Part shown: positions 23,253 to 34,339 of the stretch, piece by piece
How the letters are laid out: each line of letters starts with the position of its first letter
Numbering within the stretch: position 1 is the first letter of the stretch
Origin: Pestalotiopsis fici W106-1
Taxonomy: Eukaryota; Ascomycota; Sordariomycetes; Amphisphaeriales; Sporocadaceae
DNA length: 64,000 nt
Reading direction: 5' to 3'
NCBI RefSeq assembly: GCF_000516985.1
Contig: NW_006917093.1
Span: forward strand, 868,001-932,000
Program-made: the position numbers and the translations under genes
The notes under the pieces: generated by a model
The model's input: only the letters and a program-made list of their open reading frames with translations
Database searches by the model: none
Told to the model about the DNA's origin: nothing

Positions 23253-24520
23253 TCGGGGCCACGACTTTCTTACGATCACTGTTGCCAGAATATTTTGTGC
23301 TTTTTATCATCTCCTCTCCATCCTTGACGATCCGAAACGATAGCATATCAGGACCACAGGACGACTTTTCACGACCCTGAATGACGACATACGGGACGGA
23401 TCTAATCGCTATTGGCATTCTGGGTTTTTCTTTCTGCTTCTAATTTTCCATGATTCTCATTTTCATTACGAGATCACGCGCAACGACATGAAAGTTTGGC
23501 ATGGCCATATTCGGTTGAGACACCGTTTGATTCTTTTGCGGGGTTCATCCTCATCGTGGCGTCAATGGCACCTTGGAAAAATAGGGGCAACATTGTCCGA
23601 ATGGGAGGACCCCTTTTGCTCTTTTGAATTATCTTTTTCTCGGGATCTTGTTGGGCTTTTCTCTTTGCTCGCCTACTACATACAGCCCTATTGTGGAGAG
23701 CGTACATGGTCTTTTACATCATTTTCAACGGAGTTTCGGCTTTTCAACCACCATGTGTGGGCAGACGAAAGAGCCTCATGAGACTTATATTGGGAAAACT
23801 TGGATCTGTCTGCAGTCGGCACGTCTGTGATGTGCCGTCCACGGCATGCGGCTGGTATAAAACATGAGAGAGACATGGGCCAGAATATTCCAAGCATCAT
23901 AGACGACGTGGTTTTTGTTGTTATACGAATAATGCAAAAGAAACATTTCAAATCAAGTAAAATTCCACATATTCACATGAGATGGGAAAATAATGCGTGA
24001 TTTGCAGAAAACACAGAATTCAGTCATCAATATGATTGGCTAAATAACCATAACAATATGAAGTGCTTTTGATGTATTCCTTTCCTTATTTTTTATTTTC
24101 TTGTGACGAGGTTGTGCCGCAAATAAGCAAAAGCTGCGCTTAATGAGTTGACGTTGCTCCTCTATATGTAGTGCCGTATTAGACTGTACAATAATAATTG
24201 CACATGGTTGGCAAGGGAGAAGTTTTTAGAAGCAAGGGAGAAGTTTTTAGAAGCAGGAGAGGCGGATGACAGGAACCCAGTAATTGGCATTGGTGTCAAT
24301 TAATGGTTGCGGCAAGGTCAGAAACGTCTGCCGACAGATGTAGAGGGGGGAAGTCAACAGGTGCGTTAATGTCGTCTGATATCGTGAGAGAGGGGCACGC
24401 ATTTGCGTCTCTTTCGGGGGCATCCGAAGGAGCACCCTCAGACAAGTCGCAAGAGCTTTCTTCCTGCTTGTCCGAAGAAGTGTTCAAAGGTGCACCTCCT
24501 CCAGATGAGTCAGAAGAGCT
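23253..24520. other. intergenic between convergent genes (3' UTRs)
   Basis: 1.3 kb between the 3' ends of the Cys-motif gene and BFR1. It is AT-rich in its second half and contains the 21-base tandem duplication noted separately. A frame at 24303-24770 overlaps the end of BFR1 and looks like a shadow. Confidence 0.5.
24213..24254. repeat. perfect 21-bp tandem duplication
   Basis: Two identical 21-base copies (24213-24233 and 24234-24254; the unit begins AAGGGAGAAGTTTTTAG) lie downstream of the BFR1 stop codon. The lack of differences suggests a recent slippage event. Confidence 0.85.
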
Positions 24521-26007
24521 CTACTCCTTCTTCTCCTCCAGAGAAGCGTCCTTGAGGTCGGCAGTAGCCTCCTCGACCTTCTTGTCGCCACCATTGACGC
24601 CCTTGGCCTCGGCTTCCTCCTCGGCCTCGAGACGCTCAATCTCCTTCTTGGCCTTGTCGACATTCTGCGGCATCATTAGCATGTGTCAAAAAAGGGGCAT
24701 GGTGAAAAGCAACTTACGCGTTGCGTCTGGGCGGCCTGGTCCTCCTTCCAGTGAGCAAGCTTCTTCTTGATCTCCTCAATGGCAGCAGGGACATCCTCAG
24801 ATTTCATGGGGGGCGAGACACCAATGGCAGAGCAGTCCTCCATGACCGACGGGGGGCAGTTGAAGCCGCCAGCCTTGGGCTCGGCGGGAGCGGACTTCTT
24901 GCCCTTCTTGCCCTTCGACTTGGGGGCAATAAAGTCATCATCCTCCTTCTTGACGACCTTCATACCCTTGAAGCCAGAATCGTCGACCTTGCGGGCAGCC
25001 TCAGCACCCAGACCCTTGTTAGCGAGCAGAGGCGTCTTCTCGGCGGTGAAGGTCGAGGGGTCAAAGAAGTGAAGCAAGCTGTTGGCCCGGCGGATCTCCT
25101 CGAGGTAGGCGGGGTCGCTGGCCTCCTGGAGCAGCTTCTGGGCACGCTCCTTCTTCTTCTCCTTCTCGTACTTCTCACGTTCAGCCTCTCGTCGCTCCCG
25201 GGCGCGGGCACGTGCCTCGGCCTCGAAGGCCTTGTTGGCACGAACGGCAGCAAAGTGCTCGTCCTTGATCTTCTTGATGTTACCCCAGGACTCTTGTTGC
25301 TCGGCCTGCAGCTTGGTACGCTGGTCACGAAGCGAGTTGAGGTTCTTGTAAACGTCATCCTGCTCAGCCTTGATCTTATCGAGCTCGGACTGGAGAGAGT
25401 TGTAACGCTCGCTGAGAGCCTTTTGCTCGGGGTCGTCCATGCTGTCCTTCGTCTCCTTGATCTTGGCCTTGAGGTCATCAATGCTCTTCTGGGAGTTGTC
25501 GAAACCGGCAAAGTTCTTGCGCTGCTTCTTGAGGTTGGAGATCTCAGTGAGAGCCTTCTTCTCATCAACAAGCTTCATCATGCCGGTGTTAACCTGCTGG
25601 TCAAGGCGGGCGATCTCACGGTCGAGATCCTCAACGCTCTTAAAGTTGACCTTGCCGCGGGCAGTCTTCTGCTCAGCAATGCGGGACTTGAGCTGCTCGT
25701 CGAGGCGCTTCAGCTGGTCGAGCTTGGAGTTGCGGGCGTTCTTTCCGGCACCCTGCTTGTTTCGGATCTCGTTGACCTCGGCAATCAGCTCTGCTCTGCG
25801 CTTCTGGGCGGGGCTCTGCTCGTCCTTGTTCTTGCTGGGTTGTGCGAGGTCGAGCTTGGCCTTGATGTCCTTGAGCTGGGCCATCTTGTCGGCGTGCTCC
25901 TTCTCGGCCTTGGCCAATTGCTTCTTGTAAGCATCCTCGTCGGGCTTGGCGGGCCTCGTCTTGTCGGCGGCCGCAGGAGCGGCGGGGGTAGCAGCAACTT
26001 CAGCCAT
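24521..26007 (-). CDS. BFR1: Bfr1-like nuclear segregation/polysome-associated protein
   Basis: Two exons: 26007-24718 and 24664-24521, separated by a 53-nt GTAAGT intron (477 residues). The ATG at 26007 (MAEVAATPAAPAA) follows a CT-rich leader. Most of the protein, about residues 25-330, is charged coiled coil rich in Lys, Glu and Gln. The C-terminal part has the Bfr1 pattern FFDPSTFTAEKTPLLANKGL, a lysine-rich stretch (KSKGKKGKKSAP), FNCPPSVMEDCSAIGVSPP and a final helix. Bfr1 associates with polysomes, mRNP complexes and the ER in yeast and affects ploidy and secretion. Length agrees with yeast Bfr1 (about 470). Orthology is by domain pattern only. Confidence 0.9.
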
Positions 26008-26914
26008 TTTGAAGAAGTCTTGTGAAAGAAGAATACGGCAATGGGAGAAGATGTGAGCTTTTAGGTGGGTGAGGGTAGAAAGGAGAATGCGGTGATCAAT
26101 CCAATGATACCGACAGAACAACCTCTCGTCTATATATATAATAAGGACGGTTTACGAGGCCGCAGAAGCCAGGGATGAGAGAAGGGGGGAAAGAAGAAAA
26201 GCAGGCGGCTTCTGTGAAGTTCAAAGGGGAGGAGGAGAAGGAAGGAAGTCGGAAGTCACGACACGATCGACGAAGCGAATTGATTTAGTTTATTGAAACC
26301 GTGGGACTGGCCAGATCTTTTTTCGCCAGTCGGCCGACGTTGGGGGACCAGGACCAGGGGAGGGACCCCTAAAGGAATGGAAAAGAAGGCCGAGTACAGG
26401 TTCGTTACAGGGGTCTAGAGGGCCATTGTCAAAAAGCCTGGGACCAATTGCAAGCTGGGGATGCACTATTGGTAGGTACTGTCTCGCTGTCTGCATGTGT
26501 CGCGGCCACTGCTGCTTCCACTGTAGGTACAATGCGTTCTTTTTTAGTCTTTTCTTCTTGGTTGGCGTGCACGGATTCCCGACAAGTGGCTAGGCAAACA
26601 CACCCCCAATCAAATCGGTCAAACTTTTTGTCTCTTTCTCCGTGCTTGCCAAGCTTGGTGTAGCGCAGCTTAGCTTTGTGGAAGGAGGGACAACTTTTTT
26701 TCAGTCAGGTCTCCATCCGAGCCCGTTCGTCACAAAATCTCCACGGCCAAGGCCTCATTCAAAGTTGCTTGCACATTCCTTTTGCGACAACAAAGACGAC
26801 AGACGACCAGCACAACAAATCGCACGCTCATCACACAAAGCATTCGGATCGGGTCCGATAGTCCACAACCAACAAGTTTGCATCGGCAAGACAGGACACC
26901 AAACTACACCAAAA
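26008..26914. promoter_or_regulatory. divergent promoter between BFR1 and RPB5
   Basis: 907 bases. On the minus strand an AT-only stretch at 26131-26143 (TATATATATAATA) lies about 125 nt upstream of the BFR1 ATG and could act as a TATA element. The plus-strand side before RPB5 is pyrimidine-rich near 26620-26710 and A/C-rich just before the ATG. No gene is supported inside. Confidence 0.5.
26131..26143 (-). promoter_or_regulatory. TATA-like element upstream of BFR1
   Basis: Thirteen consecutive A/T bases of TATATA type at a plausible distance upstream of the BFR1 start. There is no experimental support. Confidence 0.4.
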
Positions 26915-27731
26915 ATGGAAGACGACAATGGACAGCGTGAAGCTCAGGACAGACTCGCCGCGAGAACCTGGCGCGCTTGGAGAACCGTGAAGCAGATGGT
27001 GGCCGATAGGGTCAGTTCCCGCGACACGTCTTGATCAACTATCCCGAAGCAGATACTGACGCGCGACTAGGGCTACGAGCTGGCCGAGCACGAAGTCAAC
27101 ATTTCTTTCGACGACTTCAAGGGCCAATTCACTGATTCAGAAGGCTCTGTCAGGTGAGGCGACACCCAGCAACAGCACACTTCCTAGCCACCGGCTGATT
27201 GACTGACTGAATGACTGACTGACTCCCCCCAGACGCACCAACATGAGTTTCCACGCGCGACCCGGCGAGGAGCTGATCCGACGCATCTCGGATCCCTCAA
27301 AGATCGGCACCGTCTACGTTGAATTCCTTGACGAGAGCAGCTTCGGAACGGAACAGATGCGAAAGTTTGGCAAGTTCTGCAGTGAAAACCACCACAGAGT
27401 TGGCATCATTGTGTCCCACGTCGCTGTCTCATCGGCAGCCAAGAAGGAGGTAGCAAAGTGGAAGGAATGGACCGACATTGAGTGGTTCTTGGAGGACGAC
27501 CTTCTCATCAACATTACTCACCACGACTTGGTACCGCGCCATATTGTTCTTTCCAGGGAGGAGAAGTTGGCCCTGCTCAAGCGCTACCGCCTCAAGGAGA
27601 CTCAGCTGCCCCGTATCCTCATGAGGGATCCGGTAGCCAAGTATTATGGAATGACGAGGGGTCAAGTTGTCAAGATTGTCCGAAAGAGTGAGACGGCCGG
27701 CCGTTACGCCAGTTACAGATTGTGTGTCTAA
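26915..27731 (+). CDS. RPB5: RNA polymerase subunit RPABC1 (Rpb5), shared by Pol I, II and III
   Basis: Three exons: 26915-27010, 27071-27153 and 27233-27731 (225 residues, phases consistent). The N-terminal jaw domain (RTWRAWRTVKQMVADRGY) lies in exons 1-2. The C-terminal Rpb5/RpoH domain includes LINITHHDLVPRHIVLS, LPRILMRDPVAKYYG, GQVVKIVRKSETAGRYASY and the family-typical end YRLCV. The subunit forms part of the lower jaw that grips downstream DNA in all three nuclear polymerases. Length is close to the usual 210-220. It shares a promoter region with BFR1. Confidence 0.98.
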
Positions 27732-29232
27732 GACGGCACCCACAAATGGCCTTGTGTATACCAGAGAAGAGGCGAATTCGTTTCAACATGGCGTCTTTGT
27801 GCATTGGCAATCGGTTTGGGCGGCGTTTACTGGATTCGGAAGATTGATTTTCGCAACGTCTCTTCATCGAGAAACTTGCTAGAGGGGAGAGACAAAAACA
27901 ACAAACCTGAGTAATGCATATACTCTATGATACCTGAAAACCCGCGGTTCCGAGTGTAAGTAGGGTAATAACAATCATCAAGATCGGTTCGTGTTGTTGT
28001 CGGTTGCGTCTTGGCTATGCTTTCTCAAGTCGTTTGTGAGGCAAACAAGCCTGATCAAGGTGATGAAGAGGCTGTGCCAGTCAAAGACCGCACGTTTATA
28101 AGGCCGTTGGTGCTTGCTAGGTCATTGAGAACACGGTGGAACGCCCGCCAGACTTGGCTCTACGAGGAGTTGCAGAGGTCCAAAATTGAAGCATCTGCTC
28201 GCCGTCGTGTTAACGAGGCTTTCGTGGCTACAAGCAGGACTTTGCAAAGCAAATCTCACGCGGGATCGATTACAATAATACTCACTCTCCAATGTTGGAC
28301 ATCCGCGTGGGATTCTATGTCTACCTGTATGCCTAGATGTTGGTGTAGGCCTGCTTACTCAAGAGCTCGATGTACGGTACAGAGTGTTCGGTGTCTATGC
28401 ATGGTGCACCAGCTGCTTGTAACGAGATCATGGGCTTTTCGAAATGGTCGAAGTATTGATTGCTGCGTTAGACCCGATAGTTACACGAAATATTTGAACT
28501 CGTTGGTCTCGTCGTTTTTTATGCTGCGTATAACAATGAACCATTCCATTGTGTGTGCGTCTGATGAAGACTTGGTCTGATGGGATTCACAATGCAAGTA
28601 TCGGTTTTGGGCCAGGGAGACCCAGGCAAAAGCGAAGCACGACCGACTCGTTGTCGACGCACGCATATTTCTTCAACTTTCTGGTGAGTGATCATGTCAC
28701 ATAAAGACATTGTCGTCCCTATGGTAGAGAGATGGTAATCACTTGTAACTTGGGTGTCGTCTCTACTGTAACCCTCAAATGATGTGTGCATTCCATCAAA
28801 TCTCTCTCCCTTGCAAGGTATATCTCCTGCCACGGCTCAACGACACTAGCGATGCGATAGATCCTAGAGCGCTTTCAAGCGTGAGGAGGAACGAGTGGGC
28901 CAGGCAAGGTTGTATAGTAAATCAGCACTTGTTCGTGTGGCGTAGCGACATTAAGCCAAATGGGGAGACCATGATTGGTTCTCTTTTCACCTTGGCCGTC
29001 ATATCAGATATATATCCTGTATGCTATCCTAAGGATCAACGCAAACTAATGTAGTCTCGTCTAATTGGCGGGCACCCATGGCCTTAGCGGCCGCGTCTCA
29101 CAAACTTGAAGGATTGCAATGGTGTATTTAATAGCTAGACAGGTCAACCCCTCGGCGATCAAAAGCAGCACACACGGGCGGGAAGCTTCCAGTGTTTTTC
29201 TTTCTTCCTGTCGAGTGTTTTGCTAGATAGCC
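27732..29232. other. intergenic between RPB5 and the P450 gene
   Basis: 1.5 kb. It holds the RPB5 3' UTR and the P450 promoter. Between them is a 564-base open frame (28017-28580), listed separately as a possible gene or remnant. Nothing else was recognised. Confidence 0.5.
28017..28580 (+). pseudogene. possible orphan or decayed gene
   Basis: An ATG at 28017 opens a frame of 187 codons. The first 70 or so look protein-like (RTFIRPLVLARSLRTRWN, then YEELQRSKIEASARRRV). Further on it turns Cys/Trp/Ser-rich with poor codon bias. From about 28218 a different plus-strand frame looks more protein-like (RGYKQDFAKQISRGIDY, stop near 28333). This switch could mean a missed intron, a frameshift in a decaying gene, or chance. 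No family is recognised and no clear splice pair was found. Confidence 0.3.
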
Positions 29233-31103
29233 ATGCTTCGCGAGATTGTCTACGGCCTCCTGGGGCTGCTGCTCCTCCTCTACGGGGCAGACTTGGCCCT
29301 GGGACTTGGTGACGATGCCCGCGAGCCACCGCGGCTCCGGGCCCGGATCCCATTGATCGGCCACCTGCTGGGCCTCATACAACACGGAGTGTCATATTAC
29401 AGCAAGACGAGCGTCCGGGCCGGTGGCGGTGGCGGCGGCGGCCAGGAAATGTACACGCTCGGCGTCCTCCACTACAAGCTCTACGTCTGCAATGCGAACC
29501 GACTCATGCCTTATATCCAAAAGAGCGCCCGCACCGTCTCCTTCAAGCCCTTTATGCAGACGGCGGTGCGCACACACGGAGGCGCCTCGGATCACGCCTA
29601 CGAGATCTTTGGCGATGGCGCCTTCTTGGACGATTACTCACACGGCAGTAAGTATTTCAGGATCAACGATCTAGGCCTTTTATATCTATATTGAAACGTT
29701 GATTTTGCGAATCTGCGTTTCCTTGCATACAAGCCCACAAGCCATTCGTCCTCGAGCACACATACTTTTCTCATTGTGGGCTCGTCAACAAACTTGCTTG
29801 CTAATCTGACAATTACAGTGAAACACAGTCTCGCACCAGGCCCTCACCTGGACGAGCAAAACTTGAGAATGGGAAACCGCGTCATGGTCGACATTGACGC
29901 TCTGCTTAGCAACACGGGCAAGGGCCGACCCGGGAAGCAGTTTTTCATGCTGGGCTGGGTTCGCCATGCCGTCGTGCAGGCCTCGAGCTGTGGTGTCTAT
30001 GGAGCGAACCGTCCCTTTGTCCGGCGCGAAGTAGAAGATGCTTACTGGTAATCTTTCTTCTTCTTCTGGATATGAGAGAGATTGCTCCTCTCTCTTTGTT
30101 TCCCCCATTTGCATTGCCATGTATAATGAGTTTGCTGACATGCAGGTCCTCTAGGAAGTGGCAGTCATGGCTTCCGGCACACATGGCCCAACTCGACCTC
30201 TTTGGCACGGGCTATGCTGCACGAGATGTGGTCGCCGACGCGTATCGACAATATCTTGCCAACATGCCCAACGACGCCGCCCTGGTCATCCAGGAGCGAG
30301 TGCGGGTCCAGCGCGAGGCCGGCATGTCCGAGGAGGACCTGGCCAAGATGGAGAGCGGATTTCCGACGGCCGTGTTTGCCAATACTAGCCCGACGCTCTT
30401 TTGGACCATCTGGGAGCTCTTTTCCCGGGGCGATGTGCTGGCCGAGGTGCGGCGCGAGGTGGAAGAGCGGGCAGTGACCATGACCACCGCGGCAGAGGAG
30501 CAGCGAGTCTTTGAGCTCGATGTTGGGGCGCTCAAGCACCGGTGCCCCCTGCTGCTGTCCGTATACCAAGAGACGCAGCGCCGTCGCCACGTCCACGCCA
30601 ATATACGCAAGGTCCTCGCCGACACGGTGCTGGACGACAAGTACCTCCTCAAGGCTGGGAACTACCTGCAGATGCCCGGGGCGCCGATTCACGACAGCGA
30701 GGCCATCTGGGGCCCTACGGCGGGCGACTTTGACCCGTACCGCTTCGTCGATCATGGAGGTAGCAGCAGTGGCAGTCACAATAAGACGGGCACGACACCC
30801 GCGCCTGGAAACAGCGCCTTCCTCGCTTGGGGCGCACCACCGCATCTGTGTCCGGCCCGGCAGTTTGCGTCGACCGAGATCCTCATTATTGTGGCGCTGC
30901 TGGCCCTGCGCGCGGATCTACGGCCCGTTGACGGCGGCCGCGGGTCCTGGGAGTACCCAGAGCTCAACCGGGCCGACATGGTGACGGTGCTGAACCCCAA
31001 GGAAGACGTTAGGATGGAGGTTGTCGCTCGGGAGGAGTGGAGCGGTCATTGGTTGCTCAAGACGAGCGAGAGTACTTCTCGCATCTCTCTTGCTTCAGGA
31101 TGA
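29233..31103 (+). CDS. cytochrome P450, CYP7/CYP8-like
   Basis: Three exons: 29233-29647, 29819-30047 and 30146-31103 (533 residues, phases consistent). An N-terminal membrane anchor (LLGLLLLLYGADLALGL) is followed by a proline-containing hinge and PLIGH. A run of seven glycines lies at 64-70. The I-helix is FANTSPTLFWTIW (292-304), the ANTxPxxFW type known from CYP7 and CYP8 enzymes, where Pro replaces the usual oxygen-activating Thr. The K-helix ExxR is E357-R360 and DPYRF is the PERF-like motif. The heme loop is WGAPPHLCPAR with C450 as the iron ligand. It is likely an ER-bound monooxygenase acting on a sterol or lipid-like substrate; the substrate cannot be read from sequence. No other secondary-metabolism gene lies beside it. 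Confidence 0.93.
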
Positions 31104-32673
31104 AAGATTTTCTTTCATAGGAGCGTCTTTGGTCTGGAAGAATTCTGCAATGGCATTGATTGATCAACTTCAACTTTACTGGGCATTTATCCGTGTACCA
31201 TGGTGCCGCTATATCACATGCGATACCGGTAATCTGCTAATAATGACGAAAGGGCTGTCTCATATATACCATGAGCCAGTCAATCGACGCCCTTCAATTT
31301 CGTGTCAAGCTCCTCTTCATCTCATATTGTATTGCCTGGCTCCGAATCATTTAACTACAAATCTGATTTCACCTACCATACCCGATGAAAACCTACTGCT
31401 TTCTGAACTCGCGTAAAGATTGCCAAACTCGTGCAGAACGGCACCCCCGAGAAGCATCATCATGGCTCGCTTTTCTCAGTTTCAGAACAACCCCCTTACA
31501 TGCGCCCTGATGTAAGCCTCGATCCCAGAGATCTCTCTCGGGTAGGCTATACAAAAACACACGTGTCAAATCTCAAATACGACATTGACACGTGTATGCG
31601 CATGAAGATCATAAAGGAAGGAAGGAAGGAGCATATTGTAGATCTGTTTTTTTTTTTCTTTTTCCCTTCTCCCCATGTCAAATTGAACCAAGGGGAGAGG
31701 GGGGAGGAATGCGCAAACCGGGGAGGTGCAAGAAGGAATATCAAACGCGGGATCGTCAACCCTGGGTTCAGCTCAAGTCTGTGCGCGTGTATACCAATTC
31801 CCTCGTGGATTCTTTCCTAATCTGGTTGCTAGGTCTGGAAAGGAGCAAGTTTGAGCAACAAGAGGACTTTTGGAAATTCAAATGAATATCGAATGGTGTG
31901 AATACGGTATGCGAGAAGTAAGAAGTTTGGTCAAAGTATAGACGAGGATACTGAATGTTGTGTCGGTCGCTCTCAATCAACAATTACCATGCACAAAACA
32001 GGAATAACACAATCTAGTGTGATGACTATGAGTAATTATTATGTATCGACATTCTCAAATCCTATATGATATTGTCTAAAACAGTCGAAACATCTCCATA
32101 AAGGTCTCGCCTCAGGAGGGGTATATATGGTGTTGGTATCTAAAGCAGTATCTCATGGCTGCTCCAAACAAAGCGAAGGATTAGGAATATGCCACGTTAA
32201 ATCTGACAAGCAATGTTTTCCCAACATTACTTTCGCTTTCGTCGTGGTCCAGCTGAAATCAAATTGCCTCTTCATTCTTTTTCGTTCCATCATTCTTTCG
32301 TGTCGTGTCGTGTAGACAAATCAAGTAGACTGAACAGTGTCGCTGCGGGGATATCATTGAAAAAAGATCCAACAGCCAAAAACAAAAGAGGGGGTAACGC
32401 CATCCACTCCGTGGTCTAATCCTCTGAGCCAGAATGTCCTTTATGGCCTGCCCATTAAATAGTGTAATGAATTACGGCCAACCCCGGGCCTGCCCGAATT
32501 TTTGTTTGCTCGAGAGAAAGTCGAAATAGTTGTATAGTAGTACATGTGTCATTAGAAAGACCTGTCGTTGCTTAAGGTGCCTTCTGATGCTGAGATTTTG
32601 TAGTTTGGGGGTGGTAGAGTTTGCTGAAAGCCCGGATTCAAGAATAGTGAGAGCATGCTGCGAATGCAGCTGG
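31104..32673. other. intergenic between convergent P450 and rhodopsin-domain genes
   Basis: 1.6 kb, AT-rich, with a GGAA microsatellite near 31615-31630 and a T-run near 31647-31658. No frame has convincing coding bias. It should hold both 3' UTRs. Confidence 0.5.
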
Positions 32674-34339
32674 TTATCGGGAAAGAAGACCACCCGGATC
32701 CTTGAGCTCGGGTTGATTTCTATAGTCCTGCGCAAATGCCGGTCCTCGTCGGAGATGGGATATAGACTGCAGCTCGGTTGTCCGTGGGCTCACCTCGGGG
32801 CTGGGTCTCGACGGTGGCGAATGAGTTGGCGTGAGCAGGCCTCCGATATCTTGTAGCAGAGCTTGCGATCCCCTTCTCATGCCAGATGATGCTGCAGGTA
32901 CCGAAGGTGTTGGCATACTATGCGGTGACAGTGCGCTGTATGGCGAGACTGGTGAAAGAGGGTCAATGCTGGAGTTGAAGCTCTCTCGCCACTGTGTCCC
33001 ATGCTGCTCTTCGTCCAGCAAGCCACCCACGTCAAAGAACGAAACCTTGCGGGGTGTCGTTTCCGTGGTCGATCGGGATAGTCCGTCTCCAGTGGCAAGT
33101 AAGAACTCGTCGCTCGTCTCAGCAACGCTCCTGCGACGCTTGGGAAATTGCCAATTTCTCATGCCTTCGGGTACCCGGGCCAAGGGAGCCGGAGTGTATT
33201 GCGGTGAGGTATCCCAACCTCGATCATATTCTCGACGAAGTGCGCGGTCCGCCCGCAAGCCCAGACTCCTGATCAAGTCTTCGTCGCTTCCCCAATGTCT
33301 TATTGTCGGCCTCCGGCGGGATGTCGATATCGACTCCTCGATCGATTCGCCCGTAATGGAGCCATATCTGAATTTTGCCTTCTTGACGCCGCGATCACGG
33401 ACAAATGAGCCAAGAACCAACGCATTTGCAGCAGCAGTGGCAAACAGTAGCTCAACCGATGCAAGTAGTGATCGAATCTGCTGGCTCCCGTCTTGCCAGA
33501 TGATATGCGGCACCCGATAGACCGTCGTTCCAACTACTCCCAATCCCAATGAGAACAATAGCGTGAGCTGGACTTTTCGCTTGACCGTCATGTGGCTCCT
33601 GAGTATAATTGTGACGGGGAATATGACAAGCATTGAATCGGTTATAACGTTGCACGCAGCCATGGTCAAGAGTTGCACGTAACCTTGGCGACATTGCCCG
33701 CCAGGGTCAGGTAACACCTGATAGTAATGGCTGAAGGGACGGCATTCGGCCAGATCCGAGACTATGACGCCGATAAAGGTTAGGACCAGGGTGCACCTGA
33801 TGAACAGCAAGGTGAAATCGTGTGAGCGTTTCCATGATGTGCTTGTCAGTCTTTTGAAGAACTCGAGAATTGCGCTCTTGAGTATCCACAACCTTGAGGA
33901 TAGAATTTGAGTTAGTAACACATACGATTTTAAGGATACGTCACATGCAGTAACGTTGATTTAAGGGAAAAAATAAAAATAAACTTCAATTAGGCATAAT
34001 GACTTACGTCGCTGCATATAGTATGCGAGTTGCAAGCACTAACCCGCTCCCAATGGTCTTTTTTCGTATGTCCTCGTCGCTTAGGTCGTCTGGTAACTGG
34101 GCATTGTTGGTGCCGTAATTGAAAATGACGTGCAGACATGCCATGCGCGCCAATAGCGGAATAATGGCGAATGCGGCTGTCTTGTCCTCCCTGAAGAGCG
34201 TTTCCGAGCGGATGAAGCGGCCGGCTATCCGCAGTAGGATTATGGTGGTGCAGAACAATGTGATCCACCAACACACCAGGAGAGTCGGCTTGTCCTCCTG
34301 AGAGGTGTGCAGGCGCGGCGGTGGTGAGTATAGCGACAT
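32674..34339 (-). CDS. rhodopsin-domain fungal integral membrane protein
   Basis: Two exons: 34339-34008 and 33892-32674 (516 residues; 115-nt intron). Residues about 17-275 are a multi-helix membrane domain of the fungal rhodopsin-domain (SAT5/PTH11-related) type, with the hallmark extracellular-loop pattern ECRPFSHYYQVLPDPGGQC (160-178) and following helices. Residues about 276-516 form a Ser/Pro/Arg-rich cytoplasmic tail with GGLL repeats (VGGLLDE, IGGLLTP, PGGLLSR). Members of this group act as receptor-like membrane proteins, but most have no known ligand. The first in-frame ATG (34339) was chosen. The long tail could be a phosphorylation-controlled signalling region; that is inference. 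Confidence 0.9.

Noticed and set aside
24721..26025. 434-codon plus-strand frame opposite BFR1
   Set aside because: It is the antisense of a coiled-coil gene rich in Glu/Lys codons, which reads as a Leu/Val-rich frame by composition. The minus strand has the Bfr1 pattern and a proper intron.
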